A stretch of 64,000 nucleotides of DNA from Falsibacillus albus (GCF_003668575.1 NZ_RCVZ01000014.1:42779-106778), one strand, 5' to 3'; positions 37,935-47,219 are shown, numbered from the stretch's first letter. Program-made: numbers and translations. Notes: generated by a model from the sequence alone, not told the origin.

Positions 37935-37966
37935 GTTGATTGGAGCGGAAGATGCGAGAATCAAAC
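37935..37966. repeat. Family B intergenic element, copy 10 (deletion remnant)
   Basis: GTTGATTGGAGCGGAAGATG directly joined to CGAGAATCAAAC. Only the two ends remain. The rest of the 525-bp rpmE-tdk gap has no supportable gene. Confidence 0.6.
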
Positions 37967-38203
37967 TTGCATATCCTATGTTGAATAGCAACAGAACTTA
38001 CGAAACAAGCTTTTACATAAGGATTATGGAAAATGCTTGTTGTAGTGCAGCGAAATGGCCGCAGTCCAATAGGATTTCGACTGGTGCAAATGCAGCAAAT
38101 CTTATGATTGAGCCTATATAAAGAATGCAACAAGACATGCCTATTTATGTACAAGATGGATGTTTTTCAAAGAATTTGTGGTTGAGGAAGGAGAGGCCGT
38201 TTC

Positions 38204-38818
38204 ATGTATGTCATGAAGCAATCAGGTTGGGTTGAAGTCATTTGCGGAAGCATGTTTTCCGGAAAATCAGAAGAATTGATTCGCCGTGTGCGACGTTCCC
38301 AATTTGCGAAACAGCATATCGCTGTGTTCAAACCTAAATTAGATAATCGTTACAGTGAAGAATCGGTGGTTTCCCATAATGGGACAGCCGTTATTGCCAA
38401 GCCAGTCGAGAGTTCGGCTGATATTCTTGGGCAGGTGTCCGCTGACATCGATGTGGTCGCCATCGATGAAGTGCAATTTTTCGACGAAGAAATCGTAAAT
38501 GTCATTCAAACCTTGGCTAATCAAGGCCATCGTGTCATCGCTGCCGGTCTGGATCAAGATTTCCGCGGCGAGCCGTTCGGTCCGATGCCTGCATTGATGG
38601 CCATCGCCGAATCGGTCACGAAGCTTCAAGCGGTCTGTGCCGTCTGCGGATCACCGGCCAGCAGGACCCAGCGCCTTATCGAAGGGCAGCCAGCCTGCTA
38701 TGACGATCCCATCATCCTGGTAGGTGCATCGGAAGCATACGAACCAAGGTGCAGGCACCACCATCAGGTACCAAAAGGCGTCAGCCAGCACGCTGAAAAA
38801 GTATTGAAAAATAGCTGA
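38204..38818 (+). CDS. tdk: Thymidine kinase Tdk
   Basis: Salvage enzyme phosphorylating thymidine with ATP. 204 aa type II kinase with Walker A GSMFSGKS (residues 15-22), IDEVQFF (Walker B/lasso), and a C-terminal zinc site from CAVCG near residue 145 and the C and H residues of CRHHHQ. The ATG at 38204 follows AAGGAG by 10 nt; an ATG at 38213 is an alternative. Position after rpmE is as in B. subtilis. Confidence 0.95.
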   Translation: MYVMKQSGWVEVICGSMFSGKSEELIRRVRRSQFAKQHIAVFKPKLDNRYSEESVVSHNGTAVIAKPVESSADILGQVSADIDVVAIDEVQFFDEEIVNVIQTLANQGHRVIAAGLDQDFRGEPFGPMPALMAIAESVTKLQAVCAVCGSPASRTQRLIEGQPACYDDPIILVGASEAYEPRCRHHHQVPKGVSQHAEKVLKNS

Positions 38819-38830
38819 TATATATTGAAT

Positions 38831-38862
38831 CAGGCGCCATCCATCCGGATGGCGCCTGATTT
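38831..38862 (+). terminator. tdk terminator
   Basis: CAGGCGCCATCC, ATC, CGGATGGCGCCTG, then ATTTGT. Strong stem, short U tract. Confidence 0.7.
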
Positions 38863-38868
38863 GTGGTC

Positions 38869-38895
38869 GTGCCTGTCACTTTGGTGCCAGGCACC
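38869..38895. repeat. Dispersed GGTGCCTGTCACC element, copy in the tdk-lipoprotein gap
   Basis: GTGCCTGTCACTTTGGTG followed by CCAGGCACC; an inverted pair of the core with one changed base. Confidence 0.65.
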
Positions 38896-39079
38896 AGGGT
38901 ACATGGCTGGGAGTGCGATTTCATGTATATAATGGAATGATTCCTAATCATGATGGAATCACGCAACAGTCGATTTAAATTTGGATGGCTTGCAGCTAGA
39001 TAGGCAATTTTTTTCAATTTCCCGCTCATGAATAATATCTCCTGTCCTGCGGAAAACATAAGGACAGGAGGTGCCACAA

Positions 39080-39517
39080 ATGATGAAATGGATAGTGGCG
39101 GTTATCGTGATGGCGGGAATGCTGAGTGGATGCGGCGCAAAGAATGAATCCATTTATACGCATGACCAGGACAATCATGGACGCCAGTTTGTGAATAATA
39201 AGGTTAAACATGCTTGGCCGGATGAAGAAGCTCGTCAAACGGATTGGACGAATCAAAATCCGAATTTCGTCGGACTTTCAGACACTCCGCCAAACATGCG
39301 GACCGATGTGAAGAAAGCAAGGCAAGTAATCAAAGGTTATACGGAATATTCACCAGGCCCGATCTGGATCAACGGGAATACATTGAATGTTACAGCATAC
39401 ACCAATAAAAAATTTGGCAGCAAAGATGCGAAGAAGAAAGCTCATGAAAAGCTGCATAAAATCATCCTCCAAGCATTTCCACGCTACGAAGTAGATGTAA
39501 AGATCAAACATAAGTAG
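39080..39517 (+). CDS. Lipoprotein of unknown function
   Basis: 145 aa. Short signal peptide with lipobox MLSGC, then a hydrophilic mature part: an Asn/Asp/Trp-rich first half (DQDNHGRQFVNNKV, WTNQNPNFVGLSDTPPNMRTD) and a C-terminal basic helix pair. The central part hints at a YhcN/YlaJ-like spore lipoprotein domain, but I cannot assign it. The ATG at 39080 lies behind GGAGGTGCCACAA. It ends in a terminator whose loop is a GGTGCCTGTCACC repeat. Confidence 0.8.
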   Translation: MMKWIVAVIVMAGMLSGCGAKNESIYTHDQDNHGRQFVNNKVKHAWPDEEARQTDWTNQNPNFVGLSDTPPNMRTDVKKARQVIKGYTEYSPGPIWINGNTLNVTAYTNKKFGSKDAKKKAHEKLHKIILQAFPRYEVDVKIKHK

Positions 39518-39524
39518 CAAACCG

Positions 39525-39580
39525 AAAGCCCAGCTATGCACCTAGGTGACAGGCACCAAAGTGCATAGCTGGGCTTTGCT
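39525..39580 (+). terminator. Terminator after the lipoprotein gene, repeat in the loop
   Basis: AAAGCCCAGCTATGCAC (39525-39541) pairs with GTGCATAGCTGGGCTTT (39561-39577); the loop carries GGTGACAGGCACC. GCTTT follows. Confidence 0.85.
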
Positions 39581-39644
39581 TTACGATGCCTCTTCTGTAT
39601 ACTATAATTATTACGTTATGGACTAAAATTTGAGGTGAATAACT

Positions 39645-40715
39645 GTGTTTGATCGTTTGCAAGCAGTTGAAGATCGGTATGAAAGGCTTAATGAACTTTT
39701 AAGCGATCCAGAAGTGGTCAATGACCCGAAGAAGCTCAGGGAATATTCAAAAGAGCAATCGGGCATTCAAGAAACGGTACAGACGTATCGTGAATATAAG
39801 GAAACCCGTGAACAATATCAGGACGCGAAATCCATGCTCGATGAGAAGCTGGATGCCGATATGCGCGAAATGGTGAAAGAAGAAATAAATGAACTTGAAG
39901 ATACAATTGAAGAATTGGAAGAGCGTCTCAAAATTCTTCTCATCCCGAAGGATCCGAACGATGATAAAAACGTTATTTTTGAAATCCGCGGTGCTGCGGG
40001 TGGGGATGAAGCGGCATTGTTTGCTGGAAACCTTTACCGTATGTACAGCCGATATGCAGAGGCACAGGGCTGGAAAACGGAAATCATCGATGCTGCACCG
40101 ACTGGGCTCGGTGGCTATAAAGAAATCATTTTCATGATCAATGGGAATGGTGCATATTCCCGCATGAAGTATGAAAATGGGGCACACCGTGTACAACGTG
40201 TACCGGAAACGGAATCTGGAGGACGCATCCATACGTCGACGGCGACTGTGGCATGTCTGCCTGAAGCGGAAGAAGTCGAAATCGAGATCCATGAAAAAGA
40301 TATCCGCGTCGATACGTTTGCATCAAGCGGACCAGGGGGACAAAGCGTCAATACGACAATGTCGGCCGTTCGTTTAACGCATATCCCGACTGGTACGGTT
40401 GTATCATGTCAGGATGAAAAGTCTCAGATTAAAAATAAGGAAAAAGCGATGAAGGTACTGCGTGCTCGTGTATACGACAAGTTCCAGCAGGAAGCACAGG
40501 CTGAATATGATGCTCAGCGTAAATCTGCCGTTGGTTCAGGCGACCGTTCAGAGCGGATCCGCACATACAACTTCCCGCAAAACCGTGTGACGGATCACCG
40601 GATCGGCCTTACGATCCAAAAGCTTGATCAAATCCTGGAAGGAAAGCTCGATGAAGTCATCGATGCGCTCATCATGGAAGATCAATCTAAGAAATTGGAG
40701 AGCATGGAAGAATAA
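39645..40715 (+). CDS. prfA: Peptide chain release factor 1, PrfA
   Basis: Recognises UAA/UAG and triggers peptide release. 356 aa: N-terminal helical domain, codon-recognition domain with the PET(ESGGR) tripeptide region, and the catalytic GGQ motif in [12 protein letters not shown] near residue 230. GTG start at 39645 behind TGAGGTG. The gene end shares a base with prmC, whose product methylates the GGQ glutamine, so the two functions are coupled. Confidence 0.97.
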   Translation: MFDRLQAVEDRYERLNELLSDPEVVNDPKKLREYSKEQSGIQETVQTYREYKETREQYQDAKSMLDEKLDADMREMVKEEINELEDTIEELEERLKILLIPKDPNDDKNVIFEIRGAAGGDEAALFAGNLYRMYSRYAEAQGWKTEIIDAAPTGLGGYKEIIFMINGNGAYSRMKYENGAHRVQRVPETESGGRIHTSTATVACLPEAEEVEIEIHEKDIRVDTFASSGPGGQSVNTTMSAVRLTHIPTGTVVSCQDEKSQIKNKEKAMKVLRARVYDKFQQEAQAEYDAQRKSAVGSGDRSERIRTYNFPQNRVTDHRIGLTIQKLDQILEGKLDEVIDALIMEDQSKKLESMEE

Positions 40716-41578
40716 TGAGCAGCTCCATCAAGATATACGAAGCCCTCAAATGGGCTTCTTCTTTTTTAATGGAGAATGAGCGCGATGCCAATGCGGGAGA
40801 ATTACTGCTTCGCCACATTTTAAGAATGGATCGGTCGCAGCTTTTTGCCAACCAGCAAATGGAGCTGACGGCAGAGGATGAAGTAAATTTCAGGAATGCC
40901 GTGAAGGAACATGTGAAGGGACGCCCCATCCAACATATGATCGGTTCGGAAGAATTTTATGGTCGGAAATTCAAGGTCAACGAGCATGTGCTCATCCCAA
41001 GGCCAGAAACGGAAGAGCTTGTTTATGAAACATTGAAAAGAATGAAGTCCTATTTTCAAAAAAAGGATGGATTGAGGCTTGTCGATATCGGTACGGGAAG
41101 CAGCGCCATTGCTGCAACCATGAAGCTCGAAGTCCCGGAGCTGAGTGTCTCCGCTTCAGATATTTCTGAGGATGCGCTCCGTGTCGCGAAGGAGAATACT
41201 TCAAATCTTGGAGCGGATATTGCCTTTTTCAATGGTGATCTTCTGAATCCATTCATTGAAAAGGGAGCGGTTTTCGACATCGTCTTATCCAATCCTCCTT
41301 ACATCCCTGATGTGGAAAAAGATGAACTTTCAATTGTGGTAAGGGAGCACGAGCCGCATCAGGCATTATTTGGCGGGACGGATGGTCTCGACCTATATCG
41401 AAGGTTTGCAGCTGATCTTCCAAATGTAGTCGGGGAGAAAGCGTTGATTGGCGTTGAAGTCGGCGCGGGACAAGGGGAGGCCGTTAAACAGCTGCTTCAG
41501 ACCGCATTTGCTTCTGCCGAGGTTGAGGTCGTTTTTGATATTAATGGCAAAGATCGAATGGTCTTTTGTCAACTGTAA
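40715..41578 (+). CDS. prmC: Release factor glutamine methyltransferase PrmC
   Basis: SAM-dependent N5-glutamine methyltransferase acting on the GGQ motif of release factors. 287 aa: N-terminal helical substrate-binding domain and a Rossmann methyltransferase domain with LVDIGTGSSAIA (SAM binding) and the catalytic NPPYIPD. Its ATG overlaps the prfA stop (TAATG). Confidence 0.96.
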   Translation: MSSSIKIYEALKWASSFLMENERDANAGELLLRHILRMDRSQLFANQQMELTAEDEVNFRNAVKEHVKGRPIQHMIGSEEFYGRKFKVNEHVLIPRPETEELVYETLKRMKSYFQKKDGLRLVDIGTGSSAIAATMKLEVPELSVSASDISEDALRVAKENTSNLGADIAFFNGDLLNPFIEKGAVFDIVLSNPPYIPDVEKDELSIVVREHEPHQALFGGTDGLDLYRRFAADLPNVVGEKALIGVEVGAGQGEAVKQLLQTAFASAEVEVVFDINGKDRMVFCQL

Positions 41579-41602
41579 AGAGAAAGATGATTTTTATTTT
41601 TC

Positions 41603-41630
41603 GGTGACAGGCACCAGAGTGCCTGTCACC
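41603..41630. repeat. GGTGCCTGTCACC element as a perfect palindrome
   Basis: GGTGACAGGCAC, CAGA, GTGCCTGTCACC: a 12-bp perfect stem between prmC and spoIIR, preceded by T-rich sequence. It could terminate the prfA-prmC unit, though no T run follows. Confidence 0.75.
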
Positions 41631-41759
41631 AAAGGTACAGGGCTGGCATTCAAATCTATGAATCTGCCATTTTTTCTTCAGGTGGATTTTTTTCAATTTG
41701 CTAGTTTAGGATTTGCGGTTCTTGTCCACACTGTTTTTATAGAGGGGATGGTGGCGAGA

Positions 41760-42560
41760 ATGAAACGCAAATCGATCGCATGGATGTATATCGTGATTTT
41801 ATCTGTAGGTACCATTATCAGTTTATATATACCGAAGCAAGAAACAGCCGCGCAGGAAACGATGGTGATCCCGAATCAGGCCATTCGACTTCGGATCCTG
41901 GCGAACAGTGATAAACCTGGGGATCAGGACGTCAAACGAAAAATTCGTGATTCCGTGAACGCAGAAATCACGAAATGGGTGCAAGACCTGACATCGCTTG
42001 ATGATGCTAGAACAGTGATCCAATCGCACTTGCCTGAAATCGAAGAGATCGCCAAGGCTGAAATGAAGAGGCAGGGCATGCATCAATCAGTTCATGTGAA
42101 ATTCGGCAAAGTGGACTTTCCAACTAAATTATATGGTCAATATTTATATCCGGCAGGTCAATATGAAGCGGTGTTGATCACGCTTGGAAAAGGAGAAGGG
42201 GCCAACTGGTGGTGCGTCCTGTATCCGCCCCTATGCTTCCTTGATTTTTCTCATGGGGTGGCCGTCAGTGAAGGATTTGAAGATGCCCACACTGCAAAAG
42301 CAGCAGAAAACACAACTGCAGCTGATCAAAATGACGGGAATGGACCTGAAGCAGCAAGTCCTGCTGAAAACCAGGATCAGAATGATTCCCGGCAAGTCCA
42401 GGAGCAGGATGCTCCGCAACGGCAGCTGGAAGATGAACATCAATCCATTGCCATGAATACGGAAAAAAGCTCGAATCAAACGCCAGTATACGCAGGAGAC
42501 GAGAAGCAGGAAGTAAAGGTGAAATTTTTCGTGGTCGAGCTTTTTGAAAAACTATTCTAA
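41760..42560 (+). CDS. spoIIR: Stage II sporulation protein R, SpoIIR
   Basis: Forespore protein secreted into the intermembrane space, where it activates SpoIIGA to process pro-sigma-E in the mother cell. 266 aa: one N-terminal membrane/signal segment (about residues 7-24), the conserved domain with RLRILANSDKPGDQDVKRKIRD and GEGANWWCVLYPPLCF, then a low-complexity Gln/Asn/Asp/Glu linker (about residues 175-245) absent from the compact B. subtilis protein, and a conserved-looking KVKFFVVELFEKLF end. Start at the ATG at 41760; GAGGGG upstream. A terminator follows. Confidence 0.93.
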   Translation: MKRKSIAWMYIVILSVGTIISLYIPKQETAAQETMVIPNQAIRLRILANSDKPGDQDVKRKIRDSVNAEITKWVQDLTSLDDARTVIQSHLPEIEEIAKAEMKRQGMHQSVHVKFGKVDFPTKLYGQYLYPAGQYEAVLITLGKGEGANWWCVLYPPLCFLDFSHGVAVSEGFEDAHTAKAAENTTAADQNDGNGPEAASPAENQDQNDSRQVQEQDAPQRQLEDEHQSIAMNTEKSSNQTPVYAGDEKQEVKVKFFVVELFEKLF

Positions 42561-42572
42561 TTTCGTTCCCCC

Positions 42573-42615
42573 TAGGGTGAACACATCATTTTATGACGTG
42601 TTCATCCTATTTTTA
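42573..42615 (+). terminator. spoIIR terminator
   Basis: TAGGGTGAACAC, loop, GTGTTCATCCTA and TTTTT. Confidence 0.85.
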
Positions 42616-42677
42616 TGTTCTACTATTTCTTCTTTTATATATACATGTTAGTAGATTATGAAAAAAGAGAGGCAGGA

Positions 42678-43124
42678 ATGGATATGAATCAAATTCGCCA
42701 GGCAAATAAATCAGATGAACAAGCGTTGATCGCCTTTTTGGAAAAAGCACAAATCGGGACGCAAGGAATCAGTGAATCGATAGAATTCTTTTTACTCATT
42801 GAAGATGTAGATGGGAACATCAAGGGGACAATGGGGATAGAACCTCTTTACCCATGTGGACTCCTTCGATCATTGGTGGTCTCCCCGGAAGTTGGGCAGG
42901 ATGGGTTACTAACACTTTTTCAACAGATGTTGAAGCTGGCAAAGAACAAGGAGTTATCTACATTGTTTTTGGCAACAAATAAAATGACAAGCGTCTCATT
43001 CTTTCAATCCTTAGGTTTTTCACTTGTGGACAAGAAGGACCTTCCGGAGCAAATCGGACAATCCACACATGGAAATCAGTTATTAACAAATGAAAGTAGT
43101 CTTTTTTTAAAATTAACTCTGTAA
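42678..43124 (+). CDS. ywlB: GNAT-like acetyltransferase YwlB
   Basis: 148 aa small acyltransferase-fold protein (IRQANKSDEQALIAFL at the start, LLRSLVVSPEVGQDGLLTLFQQML as the acyl-CoA loop, FFQSLGFSLVDKKDLP near the end). It resembles the glutamate N-acetyltransferase-like YwlB family, but the substrate is unproven. The ATG at 42678 lies behind GAGAGG; ATG 42684 is an alternative. Genomic position between spoIIR and ywlC is as in B. subtilis. Confidence 0.82.
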   Translation: MDMNQIRQANKSDEQALIAFLEKAQIGTQGISESIEFFLLIEDVDGNIKGTMGIEPLYPCGLLRSLVVSPEVGQDGLLTLFQQMLKLAKNKELSTLFLATNKMTSVSFFQSLGFSLVDKKDLPEQIGQSTHGNQLLTNESSLFLKLTL

Positions 43125-43143
43125 ATAGAAAAAATTCAAACAT

Positions 43144-43383
43144 TTATTCACATATATCCACAGAGTTATACACATATTTTAATTTTTTATTCACAGTTTG
43201 TGGATAACACTTGAGGATATCCATTATTTCTTATATACTTTCAAAGGTATTCTTGTGTGGAAAATGATATAGTACCTAGTCATATTAGTAAATATAGAAG
43301 CGATTTAAAAAAAGGTGGATGAAAATGAAAACGAGTCAGTGGATTGTGGATAAAGATGTGAATGAAGAAAATGATTATCCACA
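43144..43383. promoter_or_regulatory. Cluster of DnaA boxes upstream of and into ywlC
   Basis: Eight 9-mers in 240 bp. Exact TTATCCACA or its complement: 43199-43207, 43345-43353 and 43375-43383. One mismatch: 43144-43152, 43154-43162, 43166-43174, 43187-43195 and 43256-43264. B. subtilis carries a DnaA-binding cluster in the same ywlC region, so this is likely a conserved DnaA-titration or regulatory site, not an origin (no dnaA/dnaN nearby). Confidence 0.8.
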
Positions 43384-44368
43384 AATTATCCAAGCTGCAG
43401 AAATGCTGAAAGAAAATGAAGTCGTCGCTTTTCCGACCGAAACAGTATATGGGTTGGGAGCGAATGCAAAATCGACCGAAGCAGTGAACAAAATATTTTC
43501 GGCAAAGGGGCGTCCGAGTGACAACCCGCTCATCGTCCATATCGGGGCCACTGAGCAGCTGGAGAATTTAGTCGCGCATATTTCCGAAAAAGCAAAAAAA
43601 CTCATCAACCAATTTTGGCCAGGTCCATTGACCATTATTTTTGAAAAAAAAGAAGGCGTGTTTTCAGATAAGGTGACGGCTGGCCTGAATTCAGTGGGGA
43701 TTCGTCTGCCCGACCATCCCGTGGCCATGGCGCTGATCAAGGAAGCGAACCTCCCGATCGCGGCGCCGAGCGCAAACCGTTCCGGGAGGCCGAGCCCGAC
43801 AACGGCCAAGCATGTCCTGGACGATCTGGATGGAAGCATCGCAGGGATCGTTGACGGAGGCAGCACAGGGGTAGGGGTTGAATCGACCGTGATTGATTGC
43901 ACGGCCGATGTACCGATGATTTTGCGGCCGGGCGGCATTTCGAAAGAAGAAATCGAAGCGGTCATCGGTCCTGTCGACATGGATGCTACGTTGGTAACAG
44001 GGGAAGGCGCCCCTAAATCTCCAGGGATGAAATACACCCATTATGCCCCGAATGCGCCTCTTTTCCTGGTCGATGGAAATCCTGAATACCTTCAATCGAT
44101 CGTAAAGGAAAAACAAAGCGAAGGGTTGAAAGTCGGGGTGCTGGCAACAGAGGAAACGAACGGCTTCTATGAGGCTGATATGGTGATTCCGTGCGGACGC
44201 CGGGATGATCTGAAAACGGTAGCGCATGATTTGTACGATGTATTACGGGCTTTTAATGAAGAAAAGTTGGATTTGATATTGTCAGAGGCCTTTCCGAGAA
44301 ATGGAATCGGGGTGGCGGTAATGAATCGATTGGAAAAAGCAGCGGGACATCGCTGGATCGGCAAATAA
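43325..44368 (+). CDS. ywlC: L-threonylcarbamoyladenylate synthase (YwlC/Sua5 type)
   Basis: Makes threonylcarbamoyl-AMP from threonine, bicarbonate and ATP, for t6A37 of tRNAs together with TsaB, TsaD and TsaE. 347 aa: YrdC domain (about residues 20-200; FPTETVYGLGANA, AKGRPSDNPLIVH, SANRSGRPSPT) and the extra C-terminal Sua5 domain (about 240-345; KSPGMKYTHYAPNAPL linker), hence the long Sua5 form. I prefer the ATG at 43325, 6 nt behind AAAGGTGG, to the ATG at 43319, which abuts it. Two DnaA boxes lie inside its first codons, so DnaA could affect its expression. Confidence 0.94.
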   Translation: MKTSQWIVDKDVNEENDYPQIIQAAEMLKENEVVAFPTETVYGLGANAKSTEAVNKIFSAKGRPSDNPLIVHIGATEQLENLVAHISEKAKKLINQFWPGPLTIIFEKKEGVFSDKVTAGLNSVGIRLPDHPVAMALIKEANLPIAAPSANRSGRPSPTTAKHVLDDLDGSIAGIVDGGSTGVGVESTVIDCTADVPMILRPGGISKEEIEAVIGPVDMDATLVTGEGAPKSPGMKYTHYAPNAPLFLVDGNPEYLQSIVKEKQSEGLKVGVLATEETNGFYEADMVIPCGRRDDLKTVAHDLYDVLRAFNEEKLDLILSEAFPRNGIGVAVMNRLEKAAGHRWIGK

Positions 44369-44383
44369 ATATTCTAATCTCCA

Positions 44384-44418
44384 TTGGACGTGCATATCTT
44401 GTTGATAGGCACGTCCAA
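44384..44418 (+). promoter_or_regulatory. Hairpin abutting the mntP ribosome binding site
   Basis: TTGGACGTGC (44384-44393), 15-nt loop, GCACGTCCAA (44409-44418). The 3' arm ends at the first A of AAGGAGG (44418-44424). No U run follows, so it is not a terminator. It could limit ribosome access or protect the mRNA. It does not look like the yybP-ykoY manganese riboswitch. Confidence 0.45.
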
Positions 44419-44431
44419 AGGAGGAAAAGGA

Positions 44432-44986
44432 ATGACATCGATTATTGGTGAGCTGTTAACACTGATGTTAATGGCTTTTGCACTGGGAATGGATGCTTTC
44501 TCAATCGGTCTCGGCATGGGAATGTATAAGCTCCGTCTCAAACAAATTTTTTACATAGGACTGACTGTAGGGATCTTTCACGTCTGGATGCCTCTGCTCG
44601 GCATGATTGCCGGAAGATTCCTTTCTGATAAATTTGGGACATTTGCCGGTTATGTAGGTGGTGTTCTACTGATCCTCCTTGGATTGCAAATGTTTATCTC
44701 CAGCTTCAAGAAAGATGAGCAATCACTCATGGCCCCGGTCGGACTAGGCCTGCTGATCTTTGCATTGAGTGTCAGCCTGGATAGCTTCTCAGTCGGACTC
44801 ACCTTGGGAATTTACGGCGCAAAAACGGCTGCTTCCTTGATCAGTTTCGGTTTGGCTGCCACTCTTCTGACGTGGTGTGGTCTGCTGGTGGGAAGAAAAG
44901 TCCAGAGCTGGCTTGGTTCTTACAGTGAAGCCTTGGGAGGAAGCATTCTATTCGCCTTTGGCATCAAGCTGCTCCTTCCTTTATAA
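44432..44986 (+). CDS. mntP: Manganese efflux pump MntP
   Basis: 184 aa membrane protein with six hydrophobic segments in two repeats, each with the family metal motif: [11 protein letters not shown] near residue 16 and [11 protein letters not shown] near residue 116. It exports Mn(II). The ATG at 44432 follows AAAGGAGGAAAAGG. B. subtilis ywlD (mntP) has the same neighbours. Confidence 0.93.
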   Translation: MTSIIGELLTLMLMAFALGMDAFSIGLGMGMYKLRLKQIFYIGLTVGIFHVWMPLLGMIAGRFLSDKFGTFAGYVGGVLLILLGLQMFISSFKKDEQSLMAPVGLGLLIFALSVSLDSFSVGLTLGIYGAKTAASLISFGLAATLLTWCGLLVGRKVQSWLGSYSEALGGSILFAFGIKLLLPL

Positions 44987-44990
44987 ATGA

Positions 44991-45021
44991 AAATGACCCT
45001 GATTTTAGGGTTATTTTTTTT
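44991..45021 (+). terminator. mntP terminator
   Basis: AATGACCCT, 6-nt loop, AGGGTTATT and a T run; one G-U pair. Confidence 0.85.
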
Positions 45022-45204
45022 GGAAGAAAAATTGTGAAGCATCCTATCGAGTGGCCAATTATAAATTTTGCTCATCATTTGATATACTTTTTGAAAAGTC
45101 AGTGAACAATTAATGAAGATTTTAGAAGAATTGGCATAAAATCCGAAAGTCATACTATTGGCATATGGAAAAAATCATTATAATGATATCGAGGAGGAAG
45201 GACT

Positions 45205-45648
45205 GTGACGAATATACTGTTCATTTGTACGGGAAATACTTGCAGAAGTCCAATGGCAGAGGCAATCTTGCGGAATAAACAAAATGATCAAATCGAAGTA
45301 AGGTCGGCTGGGGTATTTGCTTTCGATGGTTCGCCTGCGTCTACCAATACAAAGAAGGTTTTGGAGGAAAACAACATTTCCCACTCTCATACTTCCTCGC
45401 TTTTAAAAGAAGAGGATGTAAAGTGGGCGACTTATATCTTCACGATGACGTCCGGGCATAAAGCCACGGTGTTGAATATGTTTCCGCAAGCCGGGGACAA
45501 AACGTTCACGTTGAATGAGTTCGTGGACGGAAAAGGCTTGGACGTAGCAGACCCATATGGAGGAAGTGTTGAAATTTACAGAGAAACTTTTGGCGAATTA
45601 GATAAACTTATTGATAAATTGCTCGATAAACTAAATAAGGGACTATAG
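45205..45648 (+). CDS. ywlE: Protein arginine phosphatase YwlE
   Basis: 147 aa low-molecular-weight phosphatase fold that removes phosphate from phosphoarginine set by McsB, opposing the arginine-phosphorylation signal for ClpCP degradation. P-loop CTGNTCRS: nucleophile Cys8, Thr12 (the residue that selects arginine over tyrosine in B. subtilis, there Thr11) and Arg14; the general-acid Asp is in [12 protein letters not shown] start behind GAGGAGGAAGGACT. Confidence 0.94.
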   Translation: MTNILFICTGNTCRSPMAEAILRNKQNDQIEVRSAGVFAFDGSPASTNTKKVLEENNISHSHTSSLLKEEDVKWATYIFTMTSGHKATVLNMFPQAGDKTFTLNEFVDGKGLDVADPYGGSVEIYRETFGELDKLIDKLLDKLNKGL

Positions 45649-45676
45649 TGTTGGATTATCTAGGGGGAAAATTTCG

Positions 45677-46963
45677 ATGAAAAAGAAAAAGTACAAATTC
45701 GGGCTGCGCAGGAAACTCGTGCTGCTCACGACGCTGCTTGCCATCATTACCTATTCTACAAGTGCGTTCTTCATTTATTTCGTATATCCTCATTTTGCTA
45801 AAGGGATGAGCCCGGTTGTTTTTACGGCGGGTACTTTGGCACTAGGGATTTTTTGGTCGGGCGTTTTGGCCTATCTTGGTTCAGGTTTTATCACAAAATC
45901 ATTGAAGCGCTTGGAGCAGGCTGCCATCAAAGCGAGTCAAGGCGATATACATACAGATGTGGAACTACCTAAATCGGATGATGAAATCCGCTCACTGGGA
46001 ACGGCATTCAATACGATGCTTGTCAACCTTCGGGAAATGGTCCACAGCATCGAAGATAATTTTCACCAAACGAATGAAAATGTCATCGCAATTTCAACTG
46101 AGTCTACTAAGGCATCGCATCAAGCAGAAAGTATTTCTTCGACCATTCGGGAAATTTCTGCAGGGGCAGAAAGCTCGGCATTATCGATCCAAACGACCGC
46201 TGAATCTGTCGAGGATGTCATTCGGATCGCGCAGGAGGTCCAGGAAAAGGCTAAATCCTCCGAGCAGATCTCTGGGGATATGCTTCAGGAGCTCCAGGAA
46301 AGCAAAAATGTCGTCCATTCCCTTGTAGCTGGGATCGAAAGTCTGGCAAAGGACAATCACGAATCGCTGCAAGCCGTCCGTCGCTTGGCGGAAAACGCCC
46401 AAAAGGTCGAGCAGATCATTCAGCTCGTCGGAGACATTGCCGCACAGACCAATTTATTGGCCTTGAACGCGTCGATTGAAGCAGCACGCGCTGGCGAACA
46501 TGGAAAAGGATTTGCCGTTGTCGCCGAGGAAGTCCGCAAGCTGGCAGATGAAAGTGGAAAAGCAGTACAAGGAATTTCAGAATTGATTCAAAACATCCAG
46601 CAAGAAGTCGAAAGCGTCGTGAAGCAAATTACGGTTCAAGTGGATTCGGCCAACCAAGAGGCTGAAAAAGGGGCTAAAACGAACGCAGTCATTGAAGAAA
46701 TGACATCGACCATCCACGATGTCGCCAATGCCGTGAAGCACATCACCTCATTGGTCGACCGCCAAATGGAAAGCATCCAGCTTACATCGCAGCAATCCCA
46801 GGAAGTCGCCGCCATCGCGGAAGAGACTTCAGCCGGAGCGGTGGAAGTGAGCGATGCCACGAAAGAACAAGCCATGGTCATGGCAAATGTCGAAGAGCTT
46901 GCACTGCAATTAAAAACGCAAGCCGAAGCTTTGAAGAAAACGATTACTCGATTCAAACTATAA
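45677..46963 (+). CDS. Methyl-accepting chemotaxis-type protein without a large sensor domain
   Basis: 428 aa: two membrane segments (about residues 13-36 and 42-66) separated by only a few residues, a HAMP-like region ([18 protein letters not shown]...[14 protein letters not shown]), then a long coiled-coil signalling domain with the hallmark hairpin tip [22 protein letters not shown], split here as [15 protein letters not shown] and [12 protein letters not shown]. The near absence of an extracellular domain means it would sense membrane or cytoplasmic cues, or act with a partner. B. subtilis has no such gene between ywlE and rpiB as far as I recall. The ligand is unknown. Confidence 0.88.
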   Translation: MKKKKYKFGLRRKLVLLTTLLAIITYSTSAFFIYFVYPHFAKGMSPVVFTAGTLALGIFWSGVLAYLGSGFITKSLKRLEQAAIKASQGDIHTDVELPKSDDEIRSLGTAFNTMLVNLREMVHSIEDNFHQTNENVIAISTESTKASHQAESISSTIREISAGAESSALSIQTTAESVEDVIRIAQEVQEKAKSSEQISGDMLQELQESKNVVHSLVAGIESLAKDNHESLQAVRRLAENAQKVEQIIQLVGDIAAQTNLLALNASIEAARAGEHGKGFAVVAEEVRKLADESGKAVQGISELIQNIQQEVESVVKQITVQVDSANQEAEKGAKTNAVIEEMTSTIHDVANAVKHITSLVDRQMESIQLTSQQSQEVAAIAEETSAGAVEVSDATKEQAMVMANVEELALQLKTQAEALKKTITRFKL

Positions 46964-46978
46964 TGTTAAATGTTACTG

Positions 46979-47022
46979 AACGCGCTGCTGTATTTTTTTA
47001 GGCTTGCGCGTTTTTTTTTTTT
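46979..47022 (+). terminator. Terminator after the chemoreceptor-like gene
   Basis: AACGCGC, long loop, GCGCG and a run of more than ten T. Confidence 0.75.
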
Positions 47023-47050
47023 CTTTGTGATGGGGTGGATTTGGGTTGGA

Positions 47051-47076
47051 TTTGTCGAATAACGTTTTTCGACAAA
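47051..47076. repeat. 26-bp palindrome, copy 2
   Basis: TTTGTCGAA, 8 nt (TAACGTTT), TTCGACAAA; the exact reverse complement of the copy at 21255. Confidence 0.8.
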
Positions 47077-47219
47077 ATACACCAAACGTTCATGGTTTGT
47101 GCGTAAATACCACTGAAAATAGTTGAAAAGTACATTTTTTAAGAGTTATGGAATCTATATAACCGAAAATCGCTGGTAGTAAGCTGCTTCGAGTTGGAAC
47201 GGCGCTTTTTTGTGAGGGA

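Noticed and set aside
37873..38121. 82-codon frame between rpmE and tdk
   Set aside because: Runs through the remnant of family B copy 10, has no ribosome binding site, and an opposing frame covers the same DNA.
43144..43383. Replication origin
   Set aside because: DnaA boxes are present but dnaA, dnaN, rpmH and a clear unwinding region are not; B. subtilis has a non-origin cluster here.
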